Below, in pieces: positions 61,901-64,000 of a DNA stretch of 64,000 nucleotides. The notes below the pieces were generated by a model. It was not told where the DNA came from. It did no database searches and saw only the letters and a list, made by a program, of their open reading frames with translations. The position numbers and the translations under genes are program-made. How positions within the stretch are numbered: position 1 is the first letter of the stretch; each line of letters opens with the position of its first letter. Origin of the DNA: Paenibacillus endophyticus. GTDB taxonomy: Bacteria; Bacillota; Bacilli; Paenibacillales; Paenibacillaceae. The stretch covers positions 62,001 through 126,000 of the forward strand of contig NZ_JACHXW010000021.1 in the NCBI RefSeq assembly GCF_014192395.1, written 5' to 3'.

Positions 61901-64000
61901 ATGTCCGCGACACAGGCGACTGCCGCCAATCAACCGATTTTAATTGAGGACGCTCTCAATGGAAACAACGCATTGCGATACAATGGAACGGCTGCTCATT
62001 TGATCCTTACGCCGCTCGATTTGAATCAAAATAATGGAGCAACGATTATTCTCGTCAGCAAGTCTGGCTCTTCCAGCACGGGAGCGAGCCAATCGGGCGA
62101 TTCAAATTCGCCGATCTATTTCCATGAAAGCGGTTCGTGGGGCAAGATTTACCTGACGCCGTTCACCGATCGGATCATGGGACGCTATGGCTCGGGACAA
62201 AGCAACAACGTCGTCACATATGTCAGACCTTCGGCGAAGACCGGCTACTCCGTTTCCGGATTTATGAAGGACGGTACAAGCGAATATATCTATGTCGATG
62301 GCGCACGCGTACAGACATATACAGGCAAGCTGGGAACCATTCAGAACAACTCGACGACGGGCTGGATCGGCATGGCTCAAGCGGGTACGAACAAGTCGTA
62401 TTTTAACGGCGAAATCGCGGAAATATTAATTTATAACAAAGCTCTCAGCGAAGCGGAAATGAACACGGTGAATCAATACATCAAGGATAAATATTATTCG
62501 TATTCCGTACATTTTAATGTCAACGGCGGAAGCGAAATCGTCAACAAGAAGGTGGCGCAAGGCGAATTGCTTGCTGAGCCAGCAGCACCAACAAAAACAG
62601 GCAGCACGTTCGCTGGCTGGTACAGTGATATTGAGTTCACAATGCCTTTTGAATTCACAACTCCAATCACGGCAGAATTGACGCTTTACGCGAAGTGGGA
62701 AATCAATCCATACAAGGTGTCCTTCGACAGCAGCGGTGGAGCGGATATTGATGCCCAAACAGTAACGTATGGCAGCTATGCGAGCGATCCGGGCGTTTTG
62801 GAGAAGGAAGGATATGCATTCGGCGGCTGGTACAGAGATAAAGGGTTAACATTGCCTTTCGCTTTTACCACTCCGATTACGGAAGACACCATGCTTTATG
62901 CCAAATGGATCTCGAATCAATACACCGTAGACTTCAACGCTAACGGCGGCTCGGCAACGCCGAATCAGATGGTCTCGCAAGGAGAATTGGCTGCTGCACC
63001 AACCGCGCCAAGCAAGCCGGGCCATACATTCGATGGCTGGTATGGAGATAGCGGGCTGACGATTCCTTTCATGTTCACGACTCCAATTACGGGCAATACG
63101 ACGCTCTATGCGAAGTGGACGATGAACCAATATACGGTAACTTTCAACAGCAACGGCGGTTCAGATGTAGAGGCGCAGACTATTGCCTACGGCGGATTGG
63201 TCTCCCAGCCTGATGAGCCTACGAAGCAAGGAAACACCTTTGCAGGTTGGTACAGCGACGCGGGATTGGCCATAGCCTTCTCCTTTGCCGCACCGATCGA
63301 AGGTAATGTAAGTGTATATGCAAAATGGACGGCAGATGGATACACGGTTATCGCATTTGACAGCAACGGCGGATCCGCAGTGGATAGCCAAACCGTTGCA
63401 CACGGTGCAACGGCAGCGGTTCCTTCGCCACCGACGAAGGCAGGGCACACGTTTGACGGTTGGTATACCGACAGCATGCTGTCGGACGTTTACGATTTTA
63501 CTGCGACTGTTGCAGGCGAATCGATTACGTTGTATGCGAAGTGGGTTGTGGACGGTTATACGGTCGTATCCTTTAACAGTAATGGAGGATCAGAAGTGGC
63601 TAGCCAGTCGATTTCGCTTGGCGGCACCGTTGCAGCACCAGGCGCACCATCCAAGACAGGCTACAAATTTGCTGGATGGTACTCTGACAGTGGGTTGACT
63701 TCTCTGTATGACTTCTCTACTCCGGTCGAAGGAGACACGATGATCTTGTACGCCAATTGGACACCGGAGAGCAGCGGTCCTTCCTATCCGACGACTCCGA
63801 TTGAACCTAAGGTGACGTCTTCGACAGGCTCGATTACCGTTCCTGTCGGCAGTGCTGGCGAAGTGAGTCTGGCTGATGCGGCCGTCAAAGTTGTCATTCC
63901 TTCCGGCGCAAGCAGCGAAGAGCTAAAGGTAACGATAGAGAAGCTCACTGATACAAGTGAGTGGAATGATTCCCATGAGCTGCTGCTGACTTCAGTTTAT
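58952..64000 (+). CDS. Giant secreted beta-helix protein with LamG-like and InlB B-repeat domains (3' partial)
   Basis: The frame opens at ATG 58952 after AAGGGGGATT and stays open for 1683 codons to the window edge. A signal peptide (about 1-35, ending VQAAEG) is followed by a right-handed beta-helix of pectate-lyase-like type (about 40-740; YYVAPNGSDSNPG, ILDGEIKLTGSVGVSIENDV), a linker beta region, a LamG-type lectin domain (about 945-1180; LWLDANEGV, FNGEIAEILIYNKALSEAE), and six InlB B-repeats (62504-63760). The part visible last (TPIEPKVTSSTGSITVPVG) is the usual lead-in to SLH anchors, so those probably lie beyond. It most likely acts on or binds a surface polysaccharide; catalytic residues cannot be assigned. 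Confidence 0.88.
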   Translation, partial: MNRNKKKWKWLSGFIVHVMVITMLLPALTITVQAAEGGGNAAAYYVAPNGSDSNPGTLQAPWKTIEKARNTLRTLNDSMTEDIVVYLRGGSYYLDETISFTEDDSGQNGHVISYEAYPGEKPVLSGGDPVSGWVKDTSNPNLYKAPLIRDEKLRALYVNGERSYMTSKSLSSPGSYGTYTVTAGQADWAWQGGSVAAGTKFTASQLPITTRNHSDIELVTQMTWNKVIVGVDEIIDIGGGQVAAMLQQPYGALAQRINWSPYRPNGTQEVYNVFEWLTQPGQFYFDRSAQTLYYYPRAGENMATAEVIAPSLETLVDLQGTPKTGQISNITFKGISFAHTDFNLYELEGSIGLATVQAATIVIAFADPNWHNDVYRNYDLFPAAVRIDAARNIKILDGEIKLTGSVGVSIENDVEQIEVSGNSIYETGGAGIVIGHPQHVYENDWNDTAYQRAGKAPASKEKYKNGTESVPKDIYIRNNFMYNDGSLFPGHAPITSFYTQRMYVENNFIYGAAYSGMSIGWGWWNFDGSSGAIFPGKPNTTSKANYINKNRVEEIGRILHDCGAIYTLGQQGNSDWTQSSEISENYLNVSRIKNTPDGSRWINGIHPDEGSAYIEMERNVITNTLRSVYEIQEFGRKHDLTVRDGFSNTSAMLCCAPNTTVTNQFVDENYIWPLKGYEVVMNAGLEDEYKHLVGRNIWKDTERVFPSNLRVAGAQDIPVKGLLGSNDILWFAPEGTSVFVESDLITSAAGDAELMPTPEEPGEYKMYIEYSDGSVSEPSEFSLFIGSDVANVREGEKYQVSEKNPLLLQLNNNYNYTLNGSAISQNHKISSEGSYTLIATSIAGMPNVTIQFETYVSDANRLLPRETYIAPGAELELAVNLNDPSKSIWILPFVVTEIVEGPQMVKINGDKTKITVPSVLDNYSIAVLDAQMNVLSRSEATIHVTDSVLPPSEGRKLWLDANEGVTADAQGRVSSWNDQSGNGMSATQATAANQPILIEDALNGNNALRYNGTAAHLILTPLDLNQNNGATIILVSKSGSSSTGASQSGDSNSPIYFHESGSWGKIYLTPFTDRIMGRYGSGQSNNVVTYVRPSAKTGYSVSGFMKDGTSEYIYVDGARVQTYTGKLGTIQNNSTTGWIGMAQAGTNKSYFNGEIAEILIYNKALSEAEMNTVNQYIKDKYYSYSVHFNVNGGSEIVNKKVAQGELLAEPAAPTKTGSTFAGWYSDIEFTMPFEFTTPITAELTLYAKWEINPYKVSFDSSGGADIDAQTVTYGSYASDPGVLEKEGYAFGGWYRDKGLTLPFAFTTPITEDTMLYAKWISNQYTVDFNANGGSATPNQMVSQGELAAAPTAPSKPGHTFDGWYGDSGLTIPFMFTTPITGNTTLYAKWTMNQYTVTFNSNGGSDVEAQTIAYGGLVSQPDEPTKQGNTFAGWYSDAGLAIAFSFAAPIEGNVSVYAKWTADGYTVIAFDSNGGSAVDSQTVAHGATAAVPSPPTKAGHTFDGWYTDSMLSDVYDFTATVAGESITLYAKWVVDGYTVVSFNSNGGSEVASQSISLGGTVAAPGAPSKTGYKFAGWYSDSGLTSLYDFSTPVEGDTMILYANWTPESSGPSYPTTPIEPKVTSSTGSITVPVGSAGEVSLADAAVKVVIPSGASSEELKVTIEKLTDTSEWNDSHELLLTSVY
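62504..63760 (+). repeat. Six InlB B-repeat (Listeria-Bacteroides) modules
   Basis: Six copies of about 69 residues share F-N/D-x-N-G-G near the start, then AGWY/GGWY and LYAKW near the end. Successive copies differ by about half, so they are old rather than recent duplications. They are a rigid beta stalk in surface proteins. Confidence 0.93.

Overview
This window looks like chromosome from a spore-forming, cell-surface-rich Firmicute of the Paenibacillaceae (Paenibacillus/Cohnella type). The evidence is gene content: a GerA-type germinant receptor operon, a YhcN/YlaJ-type sporulation lipoprotein, SLH-domain and dockerin surface proteins, a caa3-type cytochrome oxidase operon, YesM/YesN-type two-component systems beside sugar ABC transporters, frequent TTG/GTG starts and strong AGGAGG ribosome binding sites. 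The assignment is inferred from content only.

Layout. 1-3084: the end of a dockerin/cohesin protein, then an SLH-anchored cohesin-like protein broken by a one-base frameshift. 3437-6826: a sugar ABC importer (lipoprotein plus two permeases). 7212-9923: a small VOC protein and a NarL-type regulator/kinase pair. 10050-13287: an ATPase and two ABC-2 permeases (LnrLMN/YfiLMN-like). 13288-13958: decayed DNA with an inverted-repeat element and a phosphotransferase remnant. 13975-14960: folD (minus) under a ZTP riboswitch. 15233-18703: a heterodimeric ABC exporter. 19291-23050: a ger operon. 23411-24277: a YitT-family protein. 24434-27354 (minus): DoxX-like, GDPD and MFS genes; the GDPD seems to start at ATC. 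27472-31363: a copper locus csoR-copZ-copA-lipoprotein with three CsoR-type operators. 31449-32889: an NADH oxidase under two Rex-like sites. 33160-37754: SDR, GTP cyclohydrolase II-like, DUF421, HxlR and aldo/keto reductase genes. 38800-44340: ctaCDEFG plus a DUF420 gene. 44524-48901: a GntR-controlled ABC export operon. 49251-64000: a carbohydrate locus with AraC regulator, GH31, YesM/YesN pair, ABC importer and a giant beta-helix surface protein that runs off the window.

How the parts fit. Both ends of the window are surface and carbohydrate modules. In the right-hand locus a kinase and AraC-type regulator probably sense a sugar, the lipoprotein and two permeases import it, GH31 trims it inside the cell, and the beta-helix protein acts outside. 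The left end has a dockerin protein beside a cohesin-like SLH protein, which could form a small wall-anchored complex. The middle is transport, stress and energy metabolism.

The least expected features are: a family of four ~90-100 bp intergenic repeats (15096, 19118, 24342, 44412), all in the same orientation and all just after a terminator-like hairpin; a GDPD gene whose only plausible start is ATC; an unassigned structured leader before the GTP cyclohydrolase II-like gene; and complementary degeneration of one ATP site in the 15233-18703 exporter.
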